A stretch of DNA of 64,000 bases from positions 8,182,955 through 8,246,954 of the forward strand of contig NC_071642.1 of assembly GCF_014839835.1 (NCBI RefSeq), in the 5' to 3' direction. Below, piece after piece: positions 50,766 to 62,169 of the stretch. The notes beneath the pieces were generated by a model. It saw only the letters and a program-made list of their open reading frames with translations. It made no database searches and had not been told where the DNA came from. Positions within the stretch are counted from its first letter, which is position 1. Each line of letters opens with the position of its first letter. Source of the DNA: Dryobates pubescens. Taxonomy: Eukaryota; Chordata; Aves; Piciformes; Picidae. The position numbers and the translations under genes were made by a program.

Positions 50766-51447
50766 TGAAAAAAGGTGTCCTTTATATCACTTAAATATCT
50801 CTAATCCAGGTATTGGGAGGTGGGGGTGGGGGAAAGGGAGGAAGGGAGGGGGAAGAGGAGGGTCTGATCACAATAACATCTTATAGAAATCAAAAACCAT
50901 TAATTTAAAGCACACAAAATAAATTAAACCATTAAATATTAACTTTCAGTGCAACATATACAGAAGACAACAAAGAGGAACCAGGACTTTTAAAACATCA
51001 AAGCCATCAAGAATGACCAAAACAAATTACCCAAAAGACCCCCCCCCAAAAAAAAAAAAACCCAACACCCAACCCAAACCAACTCAAAAATAAGACCCCC
51101 AACAAAATAAAAACCCAAACCTCCCCAAAATCCCAAACTTTGGGGTTGGTAATGAGGAGGGGCAAAAAAAAAACCCCACCACCCCAACACCCCCAAACCG
51201 AACTACAAAGAGGATGGTGCTGGGGGAGGGTTAAAGCACCGACCTCAGGAGGCTGAAGGGATTCCATTTCATTTTCTTGTTAATAAGAAGCTTGGATTTG
51301 TGTCCCCACACACCCCCCCCCAGGAAAGAAAATAAGGAGCCTGAGCTGTGGCCTTTCTTTGTCTTGCTAGAAAAATAAAGCTCCAAACCCACAGGGGTGG
51401 AGGGTGGGCTTCTGGGTGCCTAAAAATGAAGTCTGGGAAATAAACAC

Positions 51448-51478
<31 letters not shown>

Positions 51479-51669
51479 AAGCAGGGCAAAACCCCCCAAC
51501 CAAACCCAAACTTAAAGGGGGGGAAAAAAAGAACCACCGACAACAAACCACCAAACACAACCCCCCCAAGCTTTGCCCCCTGCTGTTGGGCTCTGCAGGT
51601 GATGGTTCTGGGGGGGCTTGCTGCCAATTATTTTGGTGGCAAGGAGGGGGTTGGAAAAAAGGGGGGCAA

Positions 51670-51707
51670 TAATAATTATAATTTATAATTATAAATTATA
51701 ATTATTA
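51670..51707. repeat. 38-bp perfect AT palindrome
   Basis: An uninterrupted inverted repeat of 19 + 19 bases with no spacer, made only of A and T; the left arm begins TAATAATTATAATTTATAA. It could form a cruciform in DNA or a hairpin in the TGFA transcript. Confidence 0.95.
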
Positions 51708-51714
51708 AAAGAGG

Positions 51715-52660
51715 AAACCCAAAAGCCAAACCATAAAGAGAAACAAAACCACCCCCAGTTTGCCCCCAGCTGCCTGGGTTTGGTTCCGTGGAGCGGGTGA
51801 TGCCCAGCTGCCATCTTCCTTGGCAAGGTTTTGGAGGGGTGGGGGAGGAATAAAGGGAGGGGAAAAAACCCAAACACCCCCAAAAAAGGAAAACCAAAAT
51901 GAGGAAAACCAAACCCAAGAGAAAAAAAAAGCCCCAAACCTCCCCCAGTCTGCCCCCAGTTGCCAGGGTTTGGTTCCATGGAGCGGGTGATGCCCAGCTG
52001 CCATCTTCCTTGGCAAGGTTTTGGGGGGGGGAGGGGAGGGGGAATGAAGGGAGGGGAAAAAAAATTAAAACACCCCAAAAAAAAGGAAAACTAAAATCAG
52101 GTAAAGCAAACCCAAAAGAAAAAAGCCCCAAACCACCCCCAGTTTGCCCCCAGTTGCCAGGGTTTGGTTCCATGGAGCGGGTGATGCCCAGCTGCCATCT
52201 TCCTTGGCAAGGTTTTTGGGGGGGAGGGGAGGGGGAATGAAGGGAGGGGAAAAAAATTAAAACACCCCCAAAAAAAGGAAAACTAAAATCAGGTAAAGCA
52301 AACCCAAAAGAAAAAAGCCCCAAAGCACCCCCAGTTTGCCCCCAGTTGCCAGGGTTTAGCTCCGTGGAGAGGGCAATGCCCAGCTGCCATCTTTGGCAAG
52401 GGTTTTGGGGGGGGGGGAAAATAAAGGGGGCAAAATCCCAACCAAACAGATAAATAAACAAACAAAAAAACCCACCCCAAAAAAGAGAGGAGAACTAAAA
52501 TCAGGCAAAGCAAACCCAAAAGAAACAAAGTCCCAAACCACCCCCAGTTTGCCCCCAGCTGCCAGGCGTTGGCTCTGCAGCGTGGGCAATGCCCAGCTCT
52601 GGGTGCTTGCTGCCATCTCCCTTGGCAAGGCGAGATGGGGAAGGGGGGGAGGCAGGAAAA
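51715..52660. repeat. About 192-bp tandem repeat, five copies, in TGFA 3' region
   Basis: Five units of about 190-200 bp share CCCCCAGTTGCCAGGGTTTG and CCCAGCTGCCATCTTCCTTG, then a C/A-rich spacer. The third and fourth are nearly identical and the unit nearest the coding exon is the most diverged. Confidence 0.93.
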
Positions 52661-52803
52661 GGGGGCCAACCCCCCCCCAACCCCCCAAGGAGGAAACCAA
52701 ACCCAAAGGAAAGCCCCAAAGCAGAGGGGGAGATGCTGTGCTGGTCCTGGTGTGGGCCTCCCGGGGTGGGGGGGGCGGTGGTGGGCACCCCCCCTTGGCT
52801 CCG

Positions 52804-55800
52804 TCAGACCCCTGTGGGGAAGGGGATGAGGGGAGCATGGTTACACCCCGGGGGGGCTGGTGGGCAGCGTGCCACCCTGGTGCCCCCCAGGCCCCTTACC
52901 CGTCTCAGCGTGGCAGCAGGAGGTGCCCCCTTTGAGGAGCCCACCTGGTTTCTCCTGGGCACCCATGGGTGCCCGGCACCACTGGCACCGCTTCCGCAGC
53001 CGGCAGCAGCTGCAAGAGAGTAGGGTGGGGACCGTCAAGGGCTGGGGTCCCTCACGCCTCCTTGGCTGGCATCCAGCCCCAAATTGAGCCCTGGACCCCC
53101 ACCTCATCCCCTGACCCCCCAACCTTCTCCCTCTGCCTCACCCCCTGACTCCCAACCTTCTCCCCACACTCACTCTAAGAGAGTAGGGTGGGGACCGTCA
53201 AGGGCTGGGGTCCCTCACGCCTCCTTGGCTGGCATCCAGCCCCAAATTGAGCCCTGGACCCCCACCTCATCCCCTGACCCCCCAGCCTTCTCCCTCTGCC
53301 TCACCCCCTGACTCCCAACCTTCTCCCCACACTCAAAGAGAGTAGGGTGGGGACCGTCAAGGGCTGGGGTCCCTTACCCCTCCTTGGCTGGCATCCAGCC
53401 CCAAATTGAGCCCTGGACCCCCACCTCATCCCCTGACCCCCCAGCCTTCTCCCTCTACCTCACCCCCTGACTCCCAACCTTCTCCCCACACTCACTGTAA
53501 GAGAGTAGGGTGGGGACCGTCAAGGGCTGGGGTCCCTTACCCCCGCTCCTTGGGTGGCATCCAGCCCCAAATCGAGTCCTGGGCTCCCCCCCCAGCCTCC
53601 TCCCCACACTCACTGTATGAGGACGCAGACGCCGATGAGCAGCACCGAGGCCACCACTGACACCACCACCAGGGCAGTGATGGTTTGCTTCTTCTGGTTG
53701 GCAGCCACCACGGCCAGGAGGTCAGCGTGCTCACACCGTGTGCCCACGTACCCAGAGTGGCATCTGCAGGGGCAAGGGGGGGGACAACAGAACGGCCATC
53801 AGCAGCACCCTGAGGGCCAGTGGTGAAGAGCTTCGGGGGGGATGAGGAGCCCTTGAGAGGCTGGGGGGGTGAGGAACCATCTGCTTGAGGAATCAGTAAG
53901 TTGGGAGAGGAGGAACCATCTGGTTGAGGAATCATCAATAGGTTGGGGGGTGAGGAGCCCTTGACAGGCTGGGGGCAGGGCAGGAACCATCTGGTTGAGG
54001 AACCATCAAGAGGTTGGGAGAGAAGGAACCATCAACAGGTGAGAGCTGCCCCATCCCTGGCACCATCCCAGGCCAGGTTGTTTGGGGCTCTGAGCAACCT
54101 GCTCTGGTTGGGGATGTCCCTGTTGGCTGCAGGGGGGTTGGAGTGGACGACCTTAAAGATCCCTGCCAAGCCAAACCATTCCATGACTTGATGGTTCTAG
54201 GAGCATTAAGGACCACAGGTGGGGAAGGACATCAACCTTGCCTGAGGACTAGGGGTGTGGAAGGGCATCAGCATTACCCTGAGGACCACGGGTGGGGAGA
54301 ACTTCAGCATCACCCAGAGGGCCAGGGACAGAGGGGAACATCAGCACCACCCCATGGCACAGGGATGCAGGAGAGCCTCCAGCACCACCCCATGGCACAG
54401 GGATGCAGGAGAGCCTCCAGCACCACCCCATGGCACAGGGATGCAGGAGAGCCTCCAGCACCACCCCAAGGCACAGGGATGCAGGAGAGCCTCCAGCACC
54501 ACCCCAAGGCACAGGGATGCAGGAGAGCCTCCAGCACCACCCCATGGCACAGGGATGCAGGAGAGCCTCCAGCACCACCCCTAGGCACAGGGATGCAGGA
54601 GAGCCTCCAGCACCACCCCAAGGCACAGGGATGCAGGAGAGCCTCCAGCATCACCCCAAGGCACAGGGATGCAGGAGAGCCTCCAGCATCACCCCAAGGC
54701 ACAGGGATGCAGGAGAGCCTCCAGCATCACCCCAAGGCACAGGGATGCAGGAGAGCCTCAGCACCACCCCAAGGACCAAAGAATCCTCTTGGATCCCAGC
54801 AATCCCAGGTTCAACAGCTCCAATTCTGGGGGATCCCCCCAGGGGGAGCTGTGAGGGCCCTGCCCAGCCTGGAAGCTCTCACCCCCAGCACTCACACACA
54901 CGCTGGCTTCTCCTCCTGCACCAGGAAGCGGCAGGTGCCGTGGAAGCAGAACTGGCTGTGGGAGTCAGGACAGTCGTTGAAGTGGGACCTCACCGCCGCT
55001 GCCACTGGGGGACCTGGAGCTGGGGGAGGACACAACAAAACCAGGAGGGAAAAAAAAAACATCAGTGAGGTTTTTGGGGTCACTTCCCAGGCTGGCAGCT
55101 ACCCAGCTGGCACCACCTGTGGGTTGGGAGTTGCAGTTTAGGGCTGGCTGGATTTGGTTTGGGAGGGACTGTTTAGGGTGTCAGGGAGGGATAGGACTTG
55201 GGGGGGGAATAGAGCAAGCCTAGAAGTGGGGAGATTCAGATTGGATGTGAGGAAGAAGTTGTTCCCCAGGAGGGTGGTGAGAGCCTGGCACAGGTTGCCC
55301 AGGGAGGTGGTGGAAGCCTCATCCCTGGAGGTGTTTGCAGCCAGGCTGGAGGTGGCTGTGAGCAACCTGCTGTGGTGTGAGGTGTCCCTGGCCATGGCAG
55401 GGGTTGGGACTGGCTGAGCCTTGGAACTGGGTGGCCTTGAAGGTCCCTTCCAACCCATTCTATGAATCTAGGAGGAGGAGAAGAGAGTTAAGTGCTGGAG
55501 GGGCTGCTGGAGCCTGGGGTTGGAACTGGATGGCCTTGAAGGTCCCTTCCAACCCATTCTATGAATCCAGGAGGAGGAAGAGGGAGTTAAGTGCTGGAGG
55601 GGCTGCTGGAGCCTGGGGTTGGAACTGGATGGTCTTGAAGGTCCCTTCCAACCCATTCTATGAATCCAGGAGGAGGAGGAGGAGGGAGTTAAGTGCTGGA
55701 GGGGCTGCTGGAGCCTGGGGTTGGAACTGGATGGCCTTGAAGGTCCCTTCCAACCCTTCCTATGAATCCAGGAGGAGGAGGAGGAGGGAGTGAAGCGCTG

Positions 55801-58800
55801 GTGGGGCTGCTGGAGCCGTGCTGGGGGTGCTGTTTCCCATTATCCTGCCCTGGTTTGAATTATCCTCCGCAGCAGAGGAGGGGAAGCAAATATCCTGCTC
55901 GGGGCCGACCCGGGAGCGAGGCACATCCGATGGCTGTCGTTTCAAAGCCACCTCAAGTTCCTGTTGCTGGGGATTTATGGCAGGCCTGGGGGGGGGTAAT
56001 TAAACCCAGGGCTGCCAAACGCTTCGGGGTTTGCCAGCAGATCGCAGCTGCGTGGGGAGACCCCACCTGGAGCTCTGGGTCCAGGTCTGCAGCCCCCAGC
56101 ACAGGAAGGATCTGGAGGTGCTGGAAGGTGTCCAGAGAAGGGCCACGAGGAGGAGCAGAGGGCTGGAGCTGCTCTGCTGTGAGCACAGACTGAGGGAACT
56201 GGGGTTGTGCAGGCTGGAGAGGAGAAGGCTCCCAGCAACCTAATTGTGGCCTTCCAGTATCTGAAGAAGAAAAGCTGGGGAGGGACTTTTGAGGGTGTCA
56301 GGAGGTGATAGGACTGGGAGGGGATGGAGCAAAAGTAGAAGTGGGTGGATATAGACTGGATGTTAGGAAGAAGTTGTTCCCCGTGAGGGTGGTGAGAGCC
56401 TGGCACAGGCTGCCCAGGGAGGTGGTGGAAGCCTCATCCCTGGAGGTTTTTCAGGCCAGGCTGGATGTGGCTGTGAGCAACCTGCTGTGGTGTGAGGTGT
56501 CCCTGCCCATGGCAGAGGGGTTGGAACTGGCTGATCCTTGAGGTCCTTTCCAACCCTGACAATTCTATGACTGGGTTAAGAAAGCCCTCCAGGAGCATCC
56601 AGTCCAACCAGCAACCCAGCACCACCCTGGCCACCAAACCATGGCCCCAAGTGCCATGGCCACAGGCTTATGGAACACCTCCAGGCATGGGGACTCCACC
56701 ACCTCCCTGGGCAGCCTGTGTCAATCCCTGACCACTCCTGCAGGGAAGATATTGTTCCTCATGTCCAACCTAAACCTCCCCTGGGGCAACCTGAGGCCAC
56801 TTCCTGTTCTATCATCTGCTACTAGGAGGGAAGAGACTGCCCCCCACCTCACCCCAGGCTTTCAGGGGGCTGAAGAGATGGCAAGATGGAGTCAGTGGGT
56901 TTGTGGTGGGATGGTTGGAGGTGCTGGAGCTGGTGGCAGCCCCCTCCAGAATCCAGGAGCTGGGATTGGAGCTCTGTCAGGAGCACTGCTGCCAAAACCC
57001 ACACCTCAGTGCAGACCCCACCAGGAAAATTCCCTCCCCAGGGATGACTTTATCCCAGGAGAGCTCAAATTCCTGCCTCTGGCCTTGGTGTCCCCCAAAT
57101 CACCTTCTTGTGGGGTTTAGCCCCCAAAGCTAAACCCTAAACTCTGCCACTGGCCCCCACCAGCCTGAGCTCTGAGTCCCCCCTGGCCAGGGGAGCAGCA
57201 GAGGGCTGCATGTCCCTTTGCCCCCTACCAGCACCACAGCCTGACCTGGATCCAGCATCACAGCCTGGGATCCAACATCATGTCCCAGGATCCAGCACCA
57301 TGTCCTAGATCCAGTGCCACGTCCCTGGATCCCACACCACATCCTAGATCCAGTGCCACATCCTAGATCCAGTGCCACATCCCTAGATCCCACACCATGT
57401 GCCTGGATGCAGCATCATGTCCTAGATCCAGTGCCACATCCTAGATCCAGTGCCACATCCCTGGATCCCACACCATGTCCTAGATCCAGTGCCATATCCT
57501 AGATCCAGTGCCACATCCCTGGATCCCACACCACGTCCCTGGATGCAGCATCATGTCCTAGATCCAGTGCCACATCCTGGATCCCACACCACATCCCAGA
57601 TCCAGTGCCACATCCCAGATCCCATGCCACCTCCTGGATCCCATACCACATCCTGGATCTAGCACCACATCCCAGATCCCACGCCACCTCCTGGATCCCA
57701 TACCACATCCCTGGATCCAGTACCACATCCTAGATCCAGTGCCATGTCCCTGGATCCCACACCACATGCCTGGATGCAGCATCATGTCCTAGATCCAGTG
57801 CCACCTCCTGGATCCCATACCACATCCTGGGATGCAGTGCCACATCCCAGATCCCACACCACATCCTAGATCCAGTGCCACATCCCTGGATCCCACAGCA
57901 CATCCCAGGGCCCAGCACCACGCCTGGGGATGTGCTGGGATGCATTAAGCCTCGGCGCTCTCCAGCTGCTGGCCACATTGTGCAGCTGCCTCCTCTGCTG
58001 CTGCCTCCTCTGCTGCTGCCACCCGCACAGGCCCTGGCCCCCACCTCCCCAGCTGGCACTTGGAGCAGCCCCTTGCTTCCAGCTGCCCTGCTTGGGCACG
58101 AATCCATCAGGAAGAGGGCTGGGAGCACCCAGCTGGCAGCGGTGCCAGTGTCAGCAGCACCATTTCCTCCCTGGCTTCCCAACCGCTGCCCCTGGAAGCA
58201 TTTTCCAGTTCCCCCCCTCCAGGCCCCCAACCCCCCCCCAAAAAAAGAGGTTTTTTTTTGTTTTCCCAGCAGTTGGCACGTCCTCAGCCCCGGTGCCACG
58301 CTGTGCTGTGCCAAGCTGTGCCATGCCAGCCAAAGGCTCTTGGCTGCCCTTTGTGCTGCTCCCATGAATGAGGTGATTGAGCGGGAGCTGGCGTCAGGCA
58401 CCGGCAGCTTCCCCTTGGGGTCAGACAGAGACCCAGGGCTGCCCAGCGTGCCCAGGGCACCAGTGCCAGTTTAGTGACACCCCCCCCCCCCCATCCACCA
58501 CCACCCTTCAAGCCACCCCAAGCTCTTAGCTGTGATGGTGCCAAGCTGGGAGCAGTGGCTGACCGACCCCCCTCCAGGCTCTGCTGCCATGCAGTGGCAC
58601 CTGGGCAGGCTGCAGAGCTGGGGGAGAGGAACCTGATGGAGGGCAACCAGGGCAAGGGCAGGGTCCTGCCCCTGGGGAGCAACAACCCCAGCCCAGGCAG
58701 AAGGGAAAAAGCAGCTGGGAGTGCTGGGGGACAAGGAGGTGCCCAGGAGCCAGCAATGTGCCCTGGTGGCCAAGAAGGCCTCAATGGTGTCCAGCGGGGC

Positions 58801-59693
58801 ATGGAGAAGAGTGTGGGCAGCAGGGCAAGGGAGGTTCTCCTGCCCCTCTGCTCTGCCCTGCTGAGGACACAGCTGCAGCCCTGGGTCCAGCTCTGGGCTC
58901 CCCAGGTGCAGAGGGACAGGGAAGTGCTGGAGAGAGTCCAGGGCAGGCTGGGAAGCTGCTGAGGGGCCTGGAGCAGCTCTGGCAGCAGCAAAGGCTGAGA
59001 GCCCTGGGGCTGAGAGCCTGCAGAAGAGCAGCCCCAGAGGGCAGCTGAGCAATGCTCAGCAAGAGCTGAAGGAGCTGTGGGGGGCAAGAGGCTGGGGCCA
59101 GACTCTGCTGAGTGGTGCCCAGGGCCAGGCCAAGGGGCAAGGGGCACAAAGTGGCAGCCAGGAGGTTCTGTTTGACCAGGAGGAGAAAGTTGTTTGTTGT
59201 GAGGGTGCTGGAGGCCTGGAGCAGGCTGCCCAGAGAGGTTGTGGAGTCTTCTGGTGTGGAGAGCTTCCAAACCCACCCCAGGCATTGTGCTGCTGGGCAA
59301 GCTGCTGGGGGTGCCCTGGTGGGGCAGGGGGGGTTGGACTGGGTGAGCTCCAGAGCTCCCTTTCCAGCCCTACCATGCTGGGATCCTCCAAATCCAAGGG
59401 GCACCAGAGAAGTCCTCACCACAGAGCTCCATTTCCCAGTTTTCCCTCAGGGATAAAGCACCTCTGGGGGTCAGAATTCCCTGAGCACCCCTGGGGAGGA
59501 GGACAGGAGAACATCCCTCCAGCTGATCCAGCACAGGCTTGGTGTGAGGATGGTTGACCCATGCCCACACTTTGCTCCTGGTTCCTGGCCAGGTTGGCAC
59601 CGTGGCCACCCCACAACCCCTCCCGGGACGGATACTCACCGCTCCAGGGGGCCGTGGAGTTCTCCAGTGCCTGGCACACGGCAAGCAGCACAC
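52804..59693 (-). CDS. TGFA: Transforming growth factor alpha precursor, last five exons (5' end outside window)
   Basis: Exons in transcript order: 59693-59640, 55013-54896, 53763-53614, 53009-52900, 52811-52804, giving about 146 codons, all in phase. The missing first exon would add about 14 signal-peptide residues. Visible are the end of the signal peptide and an N-glycosylation site (CQALENST), a propeptide with a VAAAV cleavage context, and the EGF domain with all six Cys ([29 protein letters not shown]). Next come the membrane segment [20 protein letters not shown] and a short Cys-rich tail ([21 protein letters not shown]) ending ETGV. TGFA is an EGFR ligand released by ADAM17. The C-terminal valine used for trafficking is kept, though mammals end TVV. 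The last exon carries only the final codons. Confidence 0.97.
53010..53613. repeat. Whole-intron tandem duplication in TGFA
   Basis: The intron between exons 53614-53763 and 52900-53009 consists of about 3.7 units of 159-163 bp (starts near 53016, 53179, 53338, 53501). Each unit runs from donor-flank sequence (GTGAGTGTGGGGAG on the coding strand) to acceptor-flank sequence (CCCTACTCTCTT). Internal junctions therefore join an acceptor-like end to a donor-like start, as at 53495 (TCTCTTACAGTGAGTG). Confidence 0.92.
54030..54200 (+). mobile_element. CR1 LINE 3' terminal fragment
   Basis: Sense CR1 3' end (GGGATGTCCCTGTTGGCTGC, AAACCATTCCATGACTTGAT) in a TGFA intron. Confidence 0.88.
54335..54770. 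repeat. 38-bp minisatellite in TGFA intron
   Basis: About 11 copies of a 38-bp unit with core GGCACAGGGATGCAGGAGAG, with single-base variants (CCATGGC or CCAAGGC). It lies about 130 bp from exon 54896-55013. Confidence 0.95.
55145..55470 (+). mobile_element. CR1 LINE 3' fragment
   Basis: Sense CR1 with GGGATAGGACTTGGGGGGGG and the 3' terminus GGTCCCTTCCAACCCATTCT ATGA, which leads into a tandem array. Confidence 0.92.
55430..55800. repeat. Tandem array that includes a CR1 3' end
   Basis: About four units of roughly 97-103 bp. Each joins CR1 terminal sequence (GGTCCCTTCCAACCCATTCT) to GGAGTTAAGTGCTGGAGGGG and a GGA/GAA run that gains triplets from unit to unit. Confidence 0.92.
56050..56572 (+). 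mobile_element. CR1 LINE 3' fragment
   Basis: Sense CR1 from CCCAGCACAGGAAGGATCTG to CCAACCCTGACAATTCTATG, of the same subfamily as 47.48 kb. Confidence 0.92.
56574..56830 (-). mobile_element. CR1 LINE 3' fragment, tail to tail with the previous copy
   Basis: Antisense CR1 starting AGCATCCAGTCCAACCAGCA, with GGGGACTCCACCACCTCCCT. Confidence 0.88.
56835..57235. other. TGFA intron, unique sequence
   Basis: No exon, RNA gene or strong repeat seen. Confidence 0.5.
57240..57910. repeat. Short-unit minisatellite (GATCCCA/GATCCAG) in TGFA intron
   Basis: Around 35 units of 18-20 bp built on CACATCCTGGATCCAGTGC, with variants such as CATGTCCTAGATCC. Short degenerate frames arise on both strands. 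Confidence 0.93.
57915..58595. other. TGFA intron, unique sequence
   Basis: Mixed sequence with CTGCCTCCTCTGCTG repeats near 57985-58015. No exon recognised. Confidence 0.5.
58600..59395 (+). mobile_element. CR1 LINE copy
   Basis: Sense CR1 of nearly 800 bp, from AGGGCAAGGGCAGGGTCCTG to the 3' end with GGGTTGGACTGGGTGAGCTC. It is the longest member of the subfamily with the 15-bp internal duplication and lies 245 bp from TGFA exon 59640-59693. Confidence 0.92.
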
Positions 59694-59839
59694 CTGGGGA
59701 CAGCCAGAGAGGGGCTGGGGGTTAGAACACAGCTCAGAGTGACCTGGGGCTCCGGTGCCATGCTGCTTGACAGGGCACCTCAAAGGCATGCCAGCCCCCT
59801 TTCCCCATTTCCTGCACGCTGGCAGCAGTGCCAGTCCCT

Positions 59840-60975
59840 TCTCACAACACTGGCAGTGATGCCAGTGATGCCCCCCACACCGGCAGGGATGCCAGCCCCG
59901 TCCCACCATTCCCCCCACACCGGCAGGGATGCCAGCCCCTTCCCACCATTCCCCCCACACCGGCAGGGATGCCAGCCCCTTCCCACCATTCCCCCCACAC
60001 CGGCAGGGATGCCAGCCCCGTCCCACCACACCGGCAGGGATGCCAGCCCCGTCCCACCATTCCCCCCACACTGGCAGGGATGCCAGCCCCGTCCCACCAC
60101 ACCGGCAGGGATGCCAGCCCCTTCCCACCATTCCCACCACACTGGCAGGGATGCCAGCCCCTTCCCACCATTCCCACCACACCGGCAGTGATGCCAGTGA
60201 TGCCCCCCACACCGGCAGGGATGCCAGCCCCTTCCCACCATTCCCACCACACTGGCAGGGATGCCAGCCCCTTCCCACCATTCCCACCACACCGGCAGGG
60301 ATGCCAGCCCCGTCCCACCACACCGGCAGGGATGCCAGCCCCTTCCCACCATTCCCACCACACTGGCAGGGATGCCAGCCCCTTCCCACCATTCCCCCCA
60401 CACTGGCAGGGATGCCAGCCCCTTCCCACCATTCCCACCACACTGGCAGGGATGCCAGCCCCTTCCCACCATTCCCACCACACCGGCAGGGATGCCAGCC
60501 CCGTCCCACCACACCGGCAGGGATGCCAGCCCCGTCCCACCACACCGGCAGGGATGCCAGCCCCTTCCCACCACACTGGCAGGGATGCCAGCCCCTTCCC
60601 ACCACACTGGCAGGGATGCCAGCCCCTTCCCACCATTCCCACCACACTGGCAGGGATGCCAGCCCCTTCCCACCATTCCCACCACACCGGCAGGGATGCC
60701 AGCCCCGTCCCACCACACCGGCAGGGATGCCAGCCCCTTCCCACCATTCCCACCACACTGGCAGGGATGCCAGCCCCTTCCCACCATTCCCCCCACACTG
60801 GCAGGGATGCCAGCCCCTTCCCCCCGACACCAGCAGGGATGCCAGCCCCGTCCCACCACACCAGCAGGGATGCCAGCCCCGTCCCACCATTCCCACCACA
60901 CCGGCAGGGATGCCAGCCCCTTCCCACCACACCAGCAGGGATGCCAGCCCCTTCCCACCACACCAGCAGGGCCAT
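59840..60975. repeat. Large minisatellite in TGFA intron 1
   Basis: More than 30 units of about 27-42 bp built on GGCAGGGATGCCAGCCCC followed by TTCCCACCA and an optional TTCCCACCA insert. Frames of 400-550 residues on both strands are translations of this repeat. Confidence 0.96.
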
Positions 60976-60979
60976 GTCC

Positions 60980-61770
60980 ATGCCACCCATGCTCTCCAAG
61001 AAGCACTGGGCACCCAGAGCAGTTTTCCAAAGGGTAACAACCCCCTGAGCCATCAGGTGGCACAGCCTGGCCAGATCCTGCCTGCTCCCACAGACCCACT
61101 GTGGGCACACAGCTCAGGCACTGCCATGCTTCCCCCAGCCCCATGCCCTGCAAAATGGTGCCCAACCCATTGCTGCTGCTCTTTGGGCACCCCCAGGCTG
61201 CACCCTGGTAGCTGGGTGCAGGCACTGTGGGCACCCTGGCACTGTGGTGCAGGCAGAGCTACTCTGTGCAACCCCCAAGCACAGAGGGGGCTGCAGGTCC
61301 AGACAGGCTCCTAGATCCCACACCCTCCCCCCCAAGCCATGCCCTGTATGAAGCAGTGACCCCCCCAGAGCTGAGAGGCTTTGCTGGGTGGCTCAGCCCC
61401 AGGGTGTGGAGGCAGATGAGGCCAGCAGCCCCTTGGCTGGCCCTGACCCAGTTTCTCCCATGGCTTTAATCAACTCATGCAGAAGGAGACCAAGCAGCCC
61501 TTGGGCTCTGCAGCCCCAGTAACTCCCCAGCACCAACTGGTGGCTCTGCTGATGGCAGCAGGGGCACACAGCTTGGCTGCTCCCCCCCCCACCATTCCCC
61601 ACGCTGCCACAGACCCCCCTCCAAGGGGTTGTCCTCATCAGAGGTGTGCCCAGCTCCTCCCAGCCTGGGGTTGTTCTTCTGCCCACCGGTGGCTCATGGC
61701 TGGGAGATCCTTTGCTCTCTGGCCCCGCTCCTGCTGGTGCCCAAGCTGCCACCTCAGTGTGCCACAGAAG
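60980..61770. other. TGFA intron 1, unique sequence
   Basis: No exon, RNA gene or mobile element was recognised. Confidence 0.5.
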
Positions 61771-61774
61771 CCAC

Positions 61775-62165
61775 CTGCTGGGATGTGGCTCACCCCTGGG
61801 TCATGGGGAGGCTCTGTCACCTCCCCCAGCATTCCAGCTTGTCCTGCCAGGACCCTGCTCAGCTCTTCTGGGGCCTCTTCCCCACTCCTCTCCTCCAGCA
61901 GGCACAGTGTTGGCCAAGATGTGGCTCACCCCTGTGTCATGGGGAGGCTCTGTCATCTCCTCCAGTAATCCAAGCTTGTCCACCCTCCAACCAGGACCCT
62001 GCTCAGCTCTGCTGGGGCCTTTTCCCCACCACTCTCCACCAGCAGGTACAGTGCTGGCTGGGATATGGCTCACCCCTGTGTCATGGGGTGTCTCTGTCAC
62101 CTCCCCCAGCATTCCAGCTCCTGCCAGGACCCTGCTCAGCTCTTCTGGGGCCTCTTCCCCACTTC
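61775..62165. repeat. About 138-bp tandem repeat, three copies
   Basis: Three diverged units beginning near 61780, 61918 and 62063, each with ATGTGGCTCACCCCTG and CAGGACCCTGCTCAGCTC. Confidence 0.9.
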
Positions 62166-62169
62166 ACTC

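Larger units (their letters stand above)
50766..52803 (-). other. Probable TGFA 3' UTR
   Basis: AT-rich sequence at 50860-51010 is followed in transcript-upstream direction by C-run and A-run sequence and a five-unit repeat, leading to the TGFA stop at 52804. TGFA mRNAs have long 3' UTRs. The exact poly(A) site is not clear; a TATAAA-type word on the minus strand near 50780 is one option. Confidence 0.5.

Noticed and set aside
59370-61314. Frames of 400-550 residues with GWHPC or GRDASP repeats
   Set aside because: Simple translations of the intron 1 minisatellite on both strands, with no splice or homology support.
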